From Metabacillus rhizolycopersici (GTDB lineage: Bacteria; Bacillota; Bacilli; Bacillales; Bacillaceae), in contig NZ_JAIQUM010000008.1 of NCBI RefSeq assembly GCF_020075705.1, forward strand, positions 1-64,000: a DNA stretch of 64,000 nucleotides. The letters run 5' to 3'. Below are positions 36,505 to 43,875 of this stretch, one piece after another; position 1 is the stretch's first letter, and each line of letters starts with the position of its first letter. The notes under the pieces are model-generated. The model ran no database searches, was not told the DNA's origin, and saw nothing but the letters and a program-made list of their open reading frames with translations. The position numbers were made by a program, and so were the translations under genes.

Positions 36505-38328
36505 TTAAACTGAGACTAATTTCTTCTCATTTGGTACTCGTTCATTTGCTAGATCTACTACCATTTTTCTTAAATGATCACGATCAAGCGATCTAAAGTT
36601 GTTAATAATGTCTTCTATTTCTTCTATATAAAGCTCAGATGTTTTACCGATGTAGATCTTAGGATAAATCTGTTCTTCATGAATTTCGTCTTTCTTAAGA
36701 AGTTCCTCGAAAAGTTTTTCACCTGGTCTCATCCCGGTGAATTCAATGCCAATCTCATCAATATTGTTACCTGAGAGTTTGATAAGATTTTTGGCAAGGT
36801 CAACGATTTTTACTGGGTCACCCATATCAAGGACAAAGATCTCTCCACCCTTGGCTAATGCTCCAGCCTGAATGACTAGTCGAGAAGCTTCTGGAATCGT
36901 CATAAAGTAACGGACCATATCTGGGTGAGTAACTGTTACTGGTCCACCTTTTTGGATTTGCTTTTTAAAAAGTGGGATCACACTTCCTCTGCTTCCTAAC
37001 ACATTCCCAAATCGAACGGCAACAAATCTTGTTGAACTGATTTGATCAAAATGCTGGATAAGCATTTCTGCTAATCGCTTTGTTGAACCCATGACACTTG
37101 TAGGATTTACCGCTTTATCTGTCGAAATCATCACAAACGTTTCAACCTCATGAATACTTGCAACCTCGGCAATATTCTTTGTACCAATCATATTGTTCTT
37201 TACTGCTTCCTCTGGACTTCGTTCCATTAGAGGTACATGTTTATGCGCTGCCGCATGGTAGATAACATTTGGTTGATAGATTGTCATAACATTCATCAGT
37301 TTGTCATAGTCTTGGAGATCAGCAATTTCTGTGATGATATCGATTTCAGTATCTTTGAATGCTTCTTTTAATTCCATTTCGATCGAATAAATACTGTTTT
37401 CTCCGTGTCCTAGTAAAACTAATCTCTTCGGATGAAATTTAGAGATTTGCCGACAAATTTCAGAACCAATTGAACCGCCTGCACCGGTAACGAGCACGAC
37501 TTTATCTGTCACATAATCACTGATACTCGTCATATCTAGTTCAATTGTTTCTCGTCCCAATAGATCTTCTACTTGAACATCTCTAAATTGATTGACCGAC
37601 ACTTTGCCAGTCATTAAGTCTTCAAGCATCGGAATCATTTGCGTTTTTGCTGATGTTTTTGCACATTCATTAAAAATTTGATTGAGCTGCTTTTTGCTTA
37701 AGGAAGGAATCGCTATCACGATATTGGCGATATTATATTCTTTTGTTAGCTGTTCGATTTGATTTACGCCACCAATGACCGGTATCCCCAAAATATCTAG
37801 CTTCTGTTTTTTTACATTATCATCGATAAAGGCAATAGGTTGCAGCTCTGCATCATGACTACTCATGAGCTGCCTTGCTACCATCGTTCCGGCAGAACCA
37901 GCTCCTACAATTAACGTCCTTTTCATATTAACAGGATGTTTTAAGTATGTATCTCGGTATATTCTCCAAAAAAACCGTGAACCACCGATTAGAAGTAAAT
38001 GAATCATCCATGTAATCGCTAAAATTCGAACATGAACCTGCTGTATGACAAGTAGTTGGACAGCTGCTGTCACGATAATCGTATATGTGATAACCTTAAA
38101 GATACTAATCAGTTCACCAATGCTCGCATATTCCCACGCTTTTTTATAAAGCTTATATAATAAAGAGAATAGATGATGACCAAGTAGTAAAGAAATGGAA
38201 CTTACCAGCATTGTTATGGTCAAAGTTGAACTATTTGGATTGATTAACATTTGACTAAAATAAATCGTTGATAAGACAATACATGAATCTAATAGGATTA
38301 ACAGCCACATTCTACTATGGTAGGACAA
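36505..38328 (-). CDS. epsC: UDP-sugar 4,6-dehydratase/epimerase EpsC
   Basis: A 607-residue membrane protein of the CapD/PglF type. Four to five N-terminal membrane segments (about residues 8-115), a first Rossmann domain ([15 protein letters not shown]), then the catalytic extended SDR domain with [36 protein letters not shown] and [17 protein letters not shown]. It should convert UDP-GlcNAc to the 4-keto-6-deoxy sugar that EpsN aminates. The first codon is TTG behind AAGGAG. It follows the EAR-like RNA and a 52-residue gene. Confidence 0.93.
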   Translation of the reverse strand: MSYHSRMWLLILLDSCIVLSTIYFSQMLINPNSSTLTITMLVSSISLLLGHHLFSLLYKLYKKAWEYASIGELISIFKVITYTIIVTAAVQLLVIQQVHVRILAITWMIHLLLIGGSRFFWRIYRDTYLKHPVNMKRTLIVGAGSAGTMVARQLMSSHDAELQPIAFIDDNVKKQKLDILGIPVIGGVNQIEQLTKEYNIANIVIAIPSLSKKQLNQIFNECAKTSAKTQMIPMLEDLMTGKVSVNQFRDVQVEDLLGRETIELDMTSISDYVTDKVVLVTGAGGSIGSEICRQISKFHPKRLVLLGHGENSIYSIEMELKEAFKDTEIDIITEIADLQDYDKLMNVMTIYQPNVIYHAAAHKHVPLMERSPEEAVKNNMIGTKNIAEVASIHEVETFVMISTDKAVNPTSVMGSTKRLAEMLIQHFDQISSTRFVAVRFGNVLGSRGSVIPLFKKQIQKGGPVTVTHPDMVRYFMTIPEASRLVIQAGALAKGGEIFVLDMGDPVKIVDLAKNLIKLSGNNIDEIGIEFTGMRPGEKLFEELLKKDEIHEEQIYPKIYIGKTSELYIEEIEDIINNFRSLDRDHLRKMVVDLANERVPNEKKLVSV

Positions 38329-38346
38329 CGCTTCTTCACTCCTTTC

Positions 38347-38505
38347 TTATTGATTTTCTGATGGTTTCTTTAACATGACCATCCGTTTTTCAATCGTGTA
38401 GTCTAGTACCTTTTTAAATTGTTCAAGTTGATCGATTGATGCATCTTGTTTTATGTATCGCACTAGTTTTTTCATGGCCTTTGGAAATTGATCAAACTCC
38501 TTCAT
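38347..38505 (-). CDS. Small helical protein, 52 residues, unknown
   Basis: A 52-codon ORF with AAAAGGAG about 10 bases before the ATG at 38505. The product begins MKEFDQFPKAMKKLVRYI and is basic, helical and without membrane segments. It sits between the EAR-like RNA and epsC, ending 18 bases before the epsC start. The longer in-frame extension upstream runs through the structured RNA and is unlikely to be translated. No family recognised. Confidence 0.6.
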   Translation of the reverse strand: MKEFDQFPKAMKKLVRYIKQDASIDQLEQFKKVLDYTIEKRMVMLKKPSENQ

Positions 38506-38522
38506 TGTTTCAGGCTCCTTTT

Positions 38523-38715
38523 TTATAAAATAATTACCTATATATCTCGCAAATCGAGACATATAAGTAATTATTTTAATAATATGGGCATTTAACCCAT
38601 CCTCACACCACACTCCTGACGACTCGCGTCTAAGGCATCTTTCAACCCACAGTATGGCCGAGTACCTCCATTGATAAAGGCAAGGAGATATCGCCTAAAA
38701 TTAATTATTACGCGC
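38523..38715 (-). ncRNA. EAR-like (epsC leader) structured RNA
   Basis: About 190 bases between epsB and epsC on the minus strand, the place where Bacillales carry the EAR processive-antitermination element. It contains several stems, the strongest near the 3-prime end (38527-38578), where AATAATTAC...TCTCG pairs with CGAGA...GTAATTATT around an ATTTG loop. Upstream parts include GGCGATATCTCC and GGAGGTACTCGGCC, which can pair in alternative ways. Assignment rests on position and structure; I could not compare it with the Rfam model. The downstream target would be the terminator at 35577-35604. Confidence 0.65.
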
Positions 38716-38720
38716 AAAAA

Positions 38721-38736
38721 ATTCTTAATAAAGAAC
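38721..38736. promoter_or_regulatory. SinR-type operator between epsB and the EAR-like RNA
   Basis: ATTCTTAATAAAGAAC, a 16-bp near-palindrome, directly follows the epsB stop (38751) in the transcription direction. It might control an internal promoter for epsC onwards or act as a roadblock. Confidence 0.65.
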
Positions 38737-38750
38737 AAAAGATTAAAAAG

Positions 38751-39422
38751 TTACTCTCTTTCGTTCAAAATAACGCCTAATACCTTTGCCCTAACTAGGT
38801 TTAATAAGCGCTTTGCTTCAACAGCCTTTTCACGTTCTGTCTTACCACTGTTTAACACTAAAACGGCACCATCGCATTGTCCAGCTAACAGCTTTGTGTC
38901 TGTTGTTTCTAAGACTGGTGGACAATCGAAAAGTATGACATCATATTCATCTCTTATCTCATTAATAAACTGACTCATTGCCTTTGAACCGATTAATTCT
39001 GTTGGATTTGGAGGTATTAAGCCGCTTGTTAAAACTTCTAACCTTCCGATTTTAGTTTGAAATACGGATTCTTCTAATGTTTTGCGTCCCATTAAAATAT
39101 CGGTTAAACCATAGGAGGTTTTTAAGTTGAATGATGTATGTAGTGTGGGTCTTCGTAAATTAGCATCAATTAACAATACTCTGTCTCCTTGCTGAGAAAT
39201 TGAGATTGCTAAATTTATGGCTGCCGTTGTCTTTCCTTCTCCAGATGATGGTGAAGTAAGAATTAACATTTTATGTTTACAACCGTCAACTGATAGAAAT
39301 TGAATATTCGTTCTGATTGTCCGAAATTGCTCTGCGATTTGCGAATCGGGATTCGTATGTGAGACAAAATGGCGCTTTGTCATTTCCTTTAAAGTCTTCT
39401 TTGAATTCAAATTAAGAACCAA
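38751..39422 (-). CDS. epsB: Tyrosine-protein kinase EpsB (CpsD/CapB family)
   Basis: A BY-kinase of about 223 residues. Features: AEQFRTIRTNIQF, Walker A SPSSGEGKTTAAINLA, Walker A-prime LLIDANLRRPTLH and Walker B ILFDCPPV. The C-terminus lacks a long Tyr-rich cluster, ending VRAKVLGVILNERE. It works with the EpsA activator to set chain length and synthesis. The start is uncertain: a TTG at 39422 follows GGAG at good spacing, while an ATG at 39443 lies deeper in epsA. It overlaps epsA by about 11 bases. Confidence 0.9.
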   Translation of the reverse strand: MVLNLNSKKTLKEMTKRHFVSHTNPDSQIAEQFRTIRTNIQFLSVDGCKHKMLILTSPSSGEGKTTAAINLAISISQQGDRVLLIDANLRRPTLHTSFNLKTSYGLTDILMGRKTLEESVFQTKIGRLEVLTSGLIPPNPTELIGSKAMSQFINEIRDEYDVILFDCPPVLETTDTKLLAGQCDGAVLVLNSGKTEREKAVEAKRLLNLVRAKVLGVILNERE

Positions 39423-40152
39423 GTGTCCCACTCCTATTTTCAAAACTAGTTTTCTTTTTTATCTTTTTTTGCATATTTTTCTTTTTCATTTTCGAGACAG
39501 ATCCTAACACTGGAATGCCTAATAATTCTTCGACTTCATCCTCTTTTCTTACACTATCATTTAACGAATCTAGTAAAAATGCGAACCCTATTCCAATGAC
39601 AAGCCCACCTATTAATGAAAGAATGATTGTCCGATTTTGATCCTGATTAATCGGGTTTGGATCGACCTTAGCATCAGATAATAACCTTACATCTTCGAAA
39701 TTCATAATACTTGGTATTTCTTCTTTATATGTTTGGGCTACCGAATTTGCAAGTATTGCTGCTTGTTCTGGATTTGAATCAAATACGGTTATCGTTACAA
39801 CCTGAGAATTCTCGATACTGCCAACACTTATTTTGCTACTTAAGGTTTCTGGAGGATATGGTAAATCTAACTTATTCACAACCTTTTCCAAAACAGTTGT
39901 GTCTTGGATGATTACCTTTAATGTTGTAATTAATGTACTATCTGCTCCAATAATAACTCTTGCTGTTGATTGATACATAGGAGCGTAGGTAGCCTTGGAG
40001 TATAATGCTCCTGCTGATGTTGCAAGGATTGTGATTAGTACAATAGCCCATACATATCTTTTTAATACTTCAACAATGTCTTTTAAATTGATTTCCTTTG
40101 CTTGCTTACGTTCTCCTAAATGTTTATCCTCAAGCTCATGAAAGCTAGACAT
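39412..40152 (-). CDS. epsA: Chain-length/kinase-activator protein EpsA (Wzz/CpsC family)
   Basis: A 246-residue Wzz-domain protein with two membrane segments (about residues 32-52 and 175-195) enclosing an extracellular region, and a basic cytoplasmic C-terminus that activates the EpsB kinase. It is the first gene of the eps operon. The ATG at 40152 follows AGTGGGTGA; a GTG at 40164 is an alternative. The eps promoter lies about 115 bases upstream. Confidence 0.9.
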   Translation of the reverse strand: MSSFHELEDKHLGERKQAKEINLKDIVEVLKRYVWAIVLITILATSAGALYSKATYAPMYQSTARVIIGADSTLITTLKVIIQDTTVLEKVVNKLDLPYPPETLSSKISVGSIENSQVVTITVFDSNPEQAAILANSVAQTYKEEIPSIMNFEDVRLLSDAKVDPNPINQDQNRTIILSLIGGLVIGIGFAFLLDSLNDSVRKEDEVEELLGIPVLGSVSKMKKKNMQKKIKKKTSFENRSGTLGS

Positions 40153-40180
40153 AACACTATTCACCCACTCATTAAGTTTA

Positions 40181-40195
40181 TTCTTGATAAAGAAC
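40181..40195. promoter_or_regulatory. SinR-type operator in the eps leader
   Basis: TTCTTGATAAAGAAC, in the untranslated region between the eps promoter and epsA. Confidence 0.65.
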
Positions 40196-40255
40196 GAATA
40201 ACGTTAGAAATCCAAATTCAATTCATTTATTTAAACCCCTAAAAAGGTGCTCTTC

Positions 40256-40296
40256 GTTCTATAATCAAGAATAGTTCACTATAAAGAACAAGTCAA
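40256..40296 (-). promoter_or_regulatory. eps promoter with SinR-type operators in spacer and start region
   Basis: On the minus strand TTGACT (40291-40296) and TATTCT (40268-40273) are separated by exactly 17 bases, a good sigma-A promoter. The 16-bp near-palindrome GTTCACTATAAAGAAC (40274-40289) fills the spacer, and another site, GTTCT...AAGAAT (40256-40272), covers the -10 and the likely start point. This arrangement predicts strong SinR repression of eps. Confidence 0.8.
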
Positions 40297-40356
40297 TATT
40301 TTTTGCGTATTGTTAATAATTTTTACATAAAATCAACAATTGCTCACTTTCACGTC

Positions 40357-40398
40357 TTTTGCATAGAATACTAGTCCATACTATTTTACTATGCAAAA
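40357..40398. promoter_or_regulatory. Widely spaced 10-bp inverted repeat between eps and sinR
   Basis: TTTTGCATAG (40357-40366) and CTATGCAAAA (40389-40398) are perfect inverted arms, 32 bp centre to centre (about three helical turns). It lies upstream of the eps -35 and is not of the SinR type. A further half-site GTTCTTTT (40457) and AAAAAGAAC (40554-40562) occur nearby. Candidate operator for a second regulator; the rest of the 40165-40691 gap shows no gene. Confidence 0.45.
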
Positions 40399-40614
40399 AC
40401 AAAGCTACCTCTTAATCGTTTTATATTGGTATCACAGTGTTTACGACTAATAGATTGTTCTTTTATATGCTTTCAAACAAATAATTAACCTTCTACCAAT
40501 ATATGCTATTCTACCTATTTTTAAAAACTCTGAAATTCCGTTGTTTTTTCGTTAAAAAGAACAATTTCCCCTATTTTTCTCCTAATACCTCTTCTTTTCA
40601 TATCTTCTCATTAT

Positions 40615-40643
40615 TTTATTAAGAACGAATTGTTTCATATAAT
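40615..40643 (+). promoter_or_regulatory. Possible sinR promoter with a SinR half-site
   Basis: A consensus TATAAT (40638-40643) lies 17 bases after a weak TTTATT. AAGAAC (40621-40626) lies in the spacer, suggesting autoregulation. The -35 is poor, so this is tentative. Confidence 0.4.
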
Positions 40644-40691
40644 GAATGGCGAGGAACTATATTTTTGTATTAGAAGATAAGGAGACCGTAT

Positions 40692-41075
40692 ATGGTTGGA
40701 GAACGTTTAAGGGAGTTGAGGCAGGAGAAAGGATATTCGATTAGTGAATTAGCTGAGTTAGCTGGTGTGTCGAAATCTTATTTAAGTTACATTGAACGTG
40801 ATGTACAAAAAAATCCTTCGCTTCAATTTTTAAAAAAGATCGCTTCATCACTTGAAACAGATGTTGAAGGGTTGTTAGGGACTTCGTCTTCAGACGTACA
40901 ATCAAAGGATTTCGTTTTTGATGATGAATGGAGCAATTTATTAAACAAAGCCATTAATGAAGGAATGAGCAAAAAAGATTTTAAGGAATTTCGCGATTAT
41001 TTAAAGTTTAAAAAATGGAAGGAAGCAAAGCCAGACTCTACGAATCGTAGCCAGGAGGATAAGCTAAATGATTGA
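40692..41075 (+). CDS. sinR: Biofilm master repressor SinR
   Basis: A 127-residue SinR orthologue. The N-terminal helix-turn-helix (IGERLRELRQEKGYSISELA-like start, SKSYLSYIERD recognition region, NPSLQFLKKIASSL) matches SinR closely, and the C-terminal part (DDEWSNLLNKAINEGMSKKDF) is the helical hook that tetramerises and binds SinI. GGAG precedes the ATG. It is divergent from the eps operon, with SinR-type sites in between. B. subtilis SinR represses eps and tapA-sipW-tasA; here the sites suggest it also represses lasso genes, galE and the beta-helix gene. Confidence 0.95.
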   Translation: MVGERLRELRQEKGYSISELAELAGVSKSYLSYIERDVQKNPSLQFLKKIASSLETDVEGLLGTSSSDVQSKDFVFDDEWSNLLNKAINEGMSKKDFKEFRDYLKFKKWKEAKPDSTNRSQEDKLND

Positions 41076-41205
41076 AGTCACGGAGTTCTCTCAAACAAAC
41101 CTTTTAGATCAGGAATGGATCGAATTAATGATAGAAGCAAAACAGCTTGGATTATCCTTTGAAGAGGTTCAACACTTCCTTCAAAATGGAAACGCTTTGA
41201 AATAA
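41068..41205 (+). CDS. sinI: SinR antagonist SinI
   Basis: A 45-residue protein starting 8 bases inside the end of sinR, with AGGAGG 9 bases upstream. The core LDQEWIELMIEAKQLGLSFEEVQHFL closely follows SinI (LDQEWVELMVEAKEANISPEEI), the two-helix hook that displaces SinR from DNA. In B. subtilis sinI precedes sinR and has its own Spo0A-dependent promoter; here it follows and overlaps sinR, so antagonist and repressor would be made from one message. Confidence 0.9.
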   Translation: MIEVTEFSQTNLLDQEWIELMIEAKQLGLSFEEVQHFLQNGNALK

Positions 41206-41237
41206 CAAGAAGGCCGTCATCAGACGACCTTCTTGTT
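41204..41237. terminator. Bidirectional terminator between sinI and the lipoprotein gene
   Basis: AACAAGAAGG...GTC pairs with GAC...CCTTCTTGTT around ATCA, followed by ATTCTTTT on the plus strand. It overlaps both stop codons. Confidence 0.82.
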
Positions 41238-41835
41238 ATTCTTTTGAAACGAAGATTTTATAAACGAAGACGTCTTGGTACTTACTGATACTTTCTTGGA
41301 ATCTTGGATCGTCCTCTTGTAATACTCCACTCGTCAATTCATCGCCATCATCTTCAATTGTCATGCCAATAATGACTTGTTCATTTAGCTTGAAGGTGAC
41401 CTCCTCTTCAAGCTTTTCGAAAATTGCGGATGAGTTAGCCTCTTCGTATTCACCATTTGACGCCATTCTATTGTACCCATCGCCATAATAAGTTAATGCT
41501 TTAACTGAAAAAGTCTTATCCGTTTTTTCCCTTGTTAAGAGGATTGATTTTAATTCTTGATCATCTAAAATTGTATCAGCGCTTTCTGCAACATTTTCTT
41601 GTTTTACTCCATCATGATAATGTTCAACAATGATATGGAACAAATGACCACTTGGAATCGCTGATACATCATAGCCTAAAACTTCCTGGCCACTTAGCCC
41701 TTCAATCAATAATGTCTCTCTTTTTGTATATTCAGTAGGAGAAATTTTCATTGCCTCTACATCTGATGAACTTGTTTCGTCGTTCGAACAGCCTGCTATC
41801 AGCAAAAAAGTAAGGACGAATAATAATGTTCTCAA
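41236..41835 (-). CDS. Lipoprotein of unknown function
   Basis: A 199-residue secreted lipoprotein: signal peptide MRTLLFVLTFLLIAGC with lipobox LIAGC (Cys16 lipidated), then an acidic, Ser-rich linker and a beta-rich domain. I recognise no family. It overlaps the next gene upstream (Gly-rich protein) by 4 bases, so they form an operon. It occupies the place where B. subtilis has tasA-sipW-tapA, but nothing in the sequence resembles TasA, SipW or TapA. Confidence 0.75.
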   Translation of the reverse strand: MRTLLFVLTFLLIAGCSNDETSSSDVEAMKISPTEYTKRETLLIEGLSGQEVLGYDVSAIPSGHLFHIIVEHYHDGVKQENVAESADTILDDQELKSILLTREKTDKTFSVKALTYYGDGYNRMASNGEYEEANSSAIFEKLEEEVTFKLNEQVIIGMTIEDDGDELTSGVLQEDDPRFQESISKYQDVFVYKIFVSKE

Positions 41836-42071
41836 TCGCCTCCACCTCCTCCTCCATCACCACTGGAGTCACCAAAACCACCCGATGAATCATTGGAATC
41901 ATGGTGATCCTGACTATGCTTATGGTCTGAATCCCCAATGATATATGGTGGAATGAAAGTCGAATGATCCTTTCGCGATTTTACATTCCCCCTCGACTTT
42001 GAGCTAATTCCGATTCCAATCATGATAAAAAGTACCATAATAAATAAGAACGTTATTATAATGCCAGTCAT
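41832..42071 (-). CDS. Small membrane protein with His/Asp and Gly-rich tail
   Basis: A 79-residue protein: one N-terminal membrane segment (about residues 3-23), a basic stretch, then a His/Asp/Ser-rich region and a C-terminal run of glycines (GDGGGGGGD). Low-complexity Gly tails of this kind occur in small Bacillus membrane proteins of unknown function; the His/Asp stretch could bind metal. It overlaps the lipoprotein gene by 4 bases. No family assignment. Confidence 0.65.
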   Translation of the reverse strand: MTGIIITFLFIMVLFIMIGIGISSKSRGNVKSRKDHSTFIPPYIIGDSDHKHSQDHHDSNDSSGGFGDSSGDGGGGGGD

Positions 42072-42164
42072 TGTGATTCCCCCTAAAAAATATTCTCAAG
42101 CTTTTAAACAATGTATACCCTCCTTACTTTTGGTAATAAATACTAATAAGGATGGTGTTCATCA

Positions 42165-42479
42165 GTGAAAAAATGGATATTTCTACTAAGTTTATTATAC
42201 GGTATTACAGCTACTCATGGTTTATTTACGCCTGAAGTTCATGCTGTTTCCCAAAAGTCTTGGGAGGATTATGCTGTAAAGGAAACGAAAAAACGTTATC
42301 CTCTTTCACAAGTATTGTTTTCCCAAAAAATTTGGGATCAGGAAAAGAAGGATATAACCGTTAAGCAATACCGTTTCACATTAAGGGAAGGCATGGAGGA
42401 TTTTGCCGTTTATACGACCATTACCTTTGATTCTTCTACAGGTGAGATTAAAAAGGTTCAGGTCATTCCGGAAGCTTAG
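42165..42479 (+). CDS. yqzG: Secreted DUF3889 protein YqzG
   Basis: A 104-residue protein with signal peptide (about residues 1-27, ending EVHA) and a small domain, KSWEDYAVKETKKRYPLSQVL to ITFDSSTGEIKKV, typical of DUF3889/YqzG. In B. subtilis yqzG lies between yqzE and the tapA operon, and the same neighbour yqzE follows here. It is on the plus strand, opposite to comG, as in B. subtilis. Function unknown. Confidence 0.85.
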   Translation: MKKWIFLLSLLYGITATHGLFTPEVHAVSQKSWEDYAVKETKKRYPLSQVLFSQKIWDQEKKDITVKQYRFTLREGMEDFAVYTTITFDSSTGEIKKVQVIPEA

Positions 42480-42520
42480 AGTGAAAATAACAATAGACAG
42501 TGCTGCGGAGATATTCGTAA

Positions 42521-42586
42521 AAATGCTGGTCTGTTTGATGTTCTACACAACTAATGTATGAATATCAAATAGGTCAGCATTTTTTA
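42521..42586 (+). terminator. Terminator after yqzG
   Basis: AATGCTGgtCTGTTTGAT pairs imperfectly with ATCAAATAGgtCAGCATT around a loop of about 25 bases, followed by TTTTTAT. Confidence 0.65.
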
Positions 42587-42641
42587 TAACGCGAGAATTC
42601 CATTAGTGGCGTCCTTTCTCCTCTAATGGCGGCTAGCAAGA

Positions 42642-42680
42642 TAAAAAAACAGCACAATTTCATAATTAGAAATTGTGCTG
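42642..42680 (-). terminator. Terminator of the comG-yqzE unit
   Basis: On the minus strand CAGCACAATTTC pairs with GAAATTGTGCTG around a short loop, followed by TTTTTTTAT. Confidence 0.85.
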
Positions 42681-42690
42681 CACTCAAACG

Positions 42691-42882
42691 TTATTTTTTC
42701 CGCTTATTCATTATGAGCTTAATTGAAAATGGTATAATACCTAACCACCTGTTGCTGTAGTACGAAGAAGAGGTTTCAACTTGCTTCCGTTCTTCACGTT
42801 GCTGTTTGCGGGTTTCCTTTGGTGTATCCATATACTTTACGATTTGTTGTGTCACGTATTTCACATAATCATTTGTTGACAA
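42691..42882 (-). CDS. yqzE: YqzE/SpoIIT family protein
   Basis: A 63-residue protein: STNDYVKYVTQQIVKYMDTPKE at the N-terminus, a basic Lys/Arg stretch, and the C-terminal NRWLGIIPFSIKLIM hydrophobic segment, matching YqzE (SpoIIT). In B. subtilis it sits directly downstream of comGG and is made in the forespore, contributing to sigma-E activation. Position and length agree. A good terminator follows. Confidence 0.88.
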   Translation of the reverse strand: MSTNDYVKYVTQQIVKYMDTPKETRKQQREERKQVETSSSYYSNRWLGIIPFSIKLIMNKRKK

Positions 42883-42997
42883 GGTACAAACACCTCAATT
42901 ATTATTCTTACCACTAATTATTTCCAATAACGATCAATTTTAATCGAGTTTTCAATGCTTTTTACTAAGTGTCTTAAAAAGAAAGATATGAGAATGA

Positions 42998-43375
42998 TTA
43001 ATACTCAGACCATGAAATCATTTCATTTGATGTACTATCATATTGATATGATGCTGTATATGTCTTATTCTCCTTTGTTGCACATGAAAGCTGTACTTCA
43101 AAAATGTTAGGAAGATTTTCTCTAATTGTATATGTGAAGCTTCCATTCAAGGTATTTTTTGTTGTTTCATTTGTTGTCGTTGTTTCACTTTTGATTTCCA
43201 TTAGGGATTGATCGACCGCAAGCTGCATTAAATTTTCTAGTAAATAGTATTGCTCTGTTTCAGCATAAAATTGCTTATCACTTATCAAATTCGTTGCGAT
43301 GTGTCCAACAATTAACAAGCAGAATAGAACCATAACCATTGTTGTTGGGAAAATAAATCCTTTTTCGTTCTTCAT
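42998..43375 (-). CDS. comGG: Competence minor pseudopilin ComGG
   Basis: A 125-residue protein with an N-terminal membrane segment (EKGFIFPTTMVMVLFCLLIVGHIA) and a variable periplasm-side domain, last gene of the comG operon as expected. It overlaps comGF by 4 bases. Part of the type IV-like transformation pilus that carries DNA across the cell wall. Identity is mainly from position, because ComGG sequences diverge. Confidence 0.85.
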   Translation of the reverse strand: MKNEKGFIFPTTMVMVLFCLLIVGHIATNLISDKQFYAETEQYYLLENLMQLAVDQSLMEIKSETTTTNETTKNTLNGSFTYTIRENLPNIFEVQLSCATKENKTYTASYQYDSTSNEMISWSEY

Positions 43376-43875
43376 ACGCCTGTTCTGTCCTTGAAGGTTC
43401 GAAACATGTGACTGTAGTCCTTTCCTGCTTCACTTACGACGTGTATTCGAACACCTGAGCTCTCCTGTTTAAATGAAACACTTTGCACTTTTAGTAAAAA
43501 TATCTCATGTCCTTGTCCACCTATTTGTCTCCGAATTAGGTTTTGGTATCGATTAATATTGACAAGCTGGCCCTGTTTATTTGTAAATGAAAGTGCTGAT
43601 TCAGTGACAGTAATATTCCTCGATTCCTTCATTTCTCTATGCAATTGAATGACAAACAACTCCCATTCATATGGCTTTAAATCATTCGGTTGTTGCGAAT
43701 TTGCAAGTAGGAAGTGCAGAATCATTGTGAGCGAAGAGATAATGATTGAATAGATCAAGAAGGACAGCAGTAAATTTAACAAGGTGTAACCACGTTCATT
43801 CTGATAAAAGAAAGCAAATTGATTCTTCTTTTTTATACAGGTTAGTCCATTGCAAGCAAGCTTTTGTATAGTCAT
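43372..43875 (-). CDS. comGF: Competence minor pseudopilin ComGF
   Basis: A 167-residue protein with a prepilin-like segment RGYTLLNLLLSFLIYSIIISS after an unusually long N-terminal stretch, and a C-terminal ComGF domain (QLHREMKESRNI, NQLVNI-like beta segment). GGAGGAGG sits 4 bases before the ATG. It overlaps comGE by 80 bases in another frame. Role: minor component of the competence pilus. Confidence 0.87.
   Translation of the reverse strand: MTIQKLACNGLTCIKKKNQFAFFYQNERGYTLLNLLLSFLIYSIIISSLTMILHFLLANSQQPNDLKPYEWELFVIQLHREMKESRNITVTESALSFTNKQGQLVNINRYQNLIRRQIGGQGHEIFLLKVQSVSFKQESSGVRIHVVSEAGKDYSHMFRTFKDRTGV

Noticed and set aside
38506..38613. N-terminal extension of the 52-residue gene before epsC
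   Set aside because: It runs through the strong stem of the EAR-like RNA and has no ribosome-binding site, while the ATG at 38505 does.
41732..41938. ORF overlapping the lipoprotein and Gly-rich genes
   Set aside because: Out-of-frame shadow; the two coupled genes with signal peptide/membrane segment explain the region.
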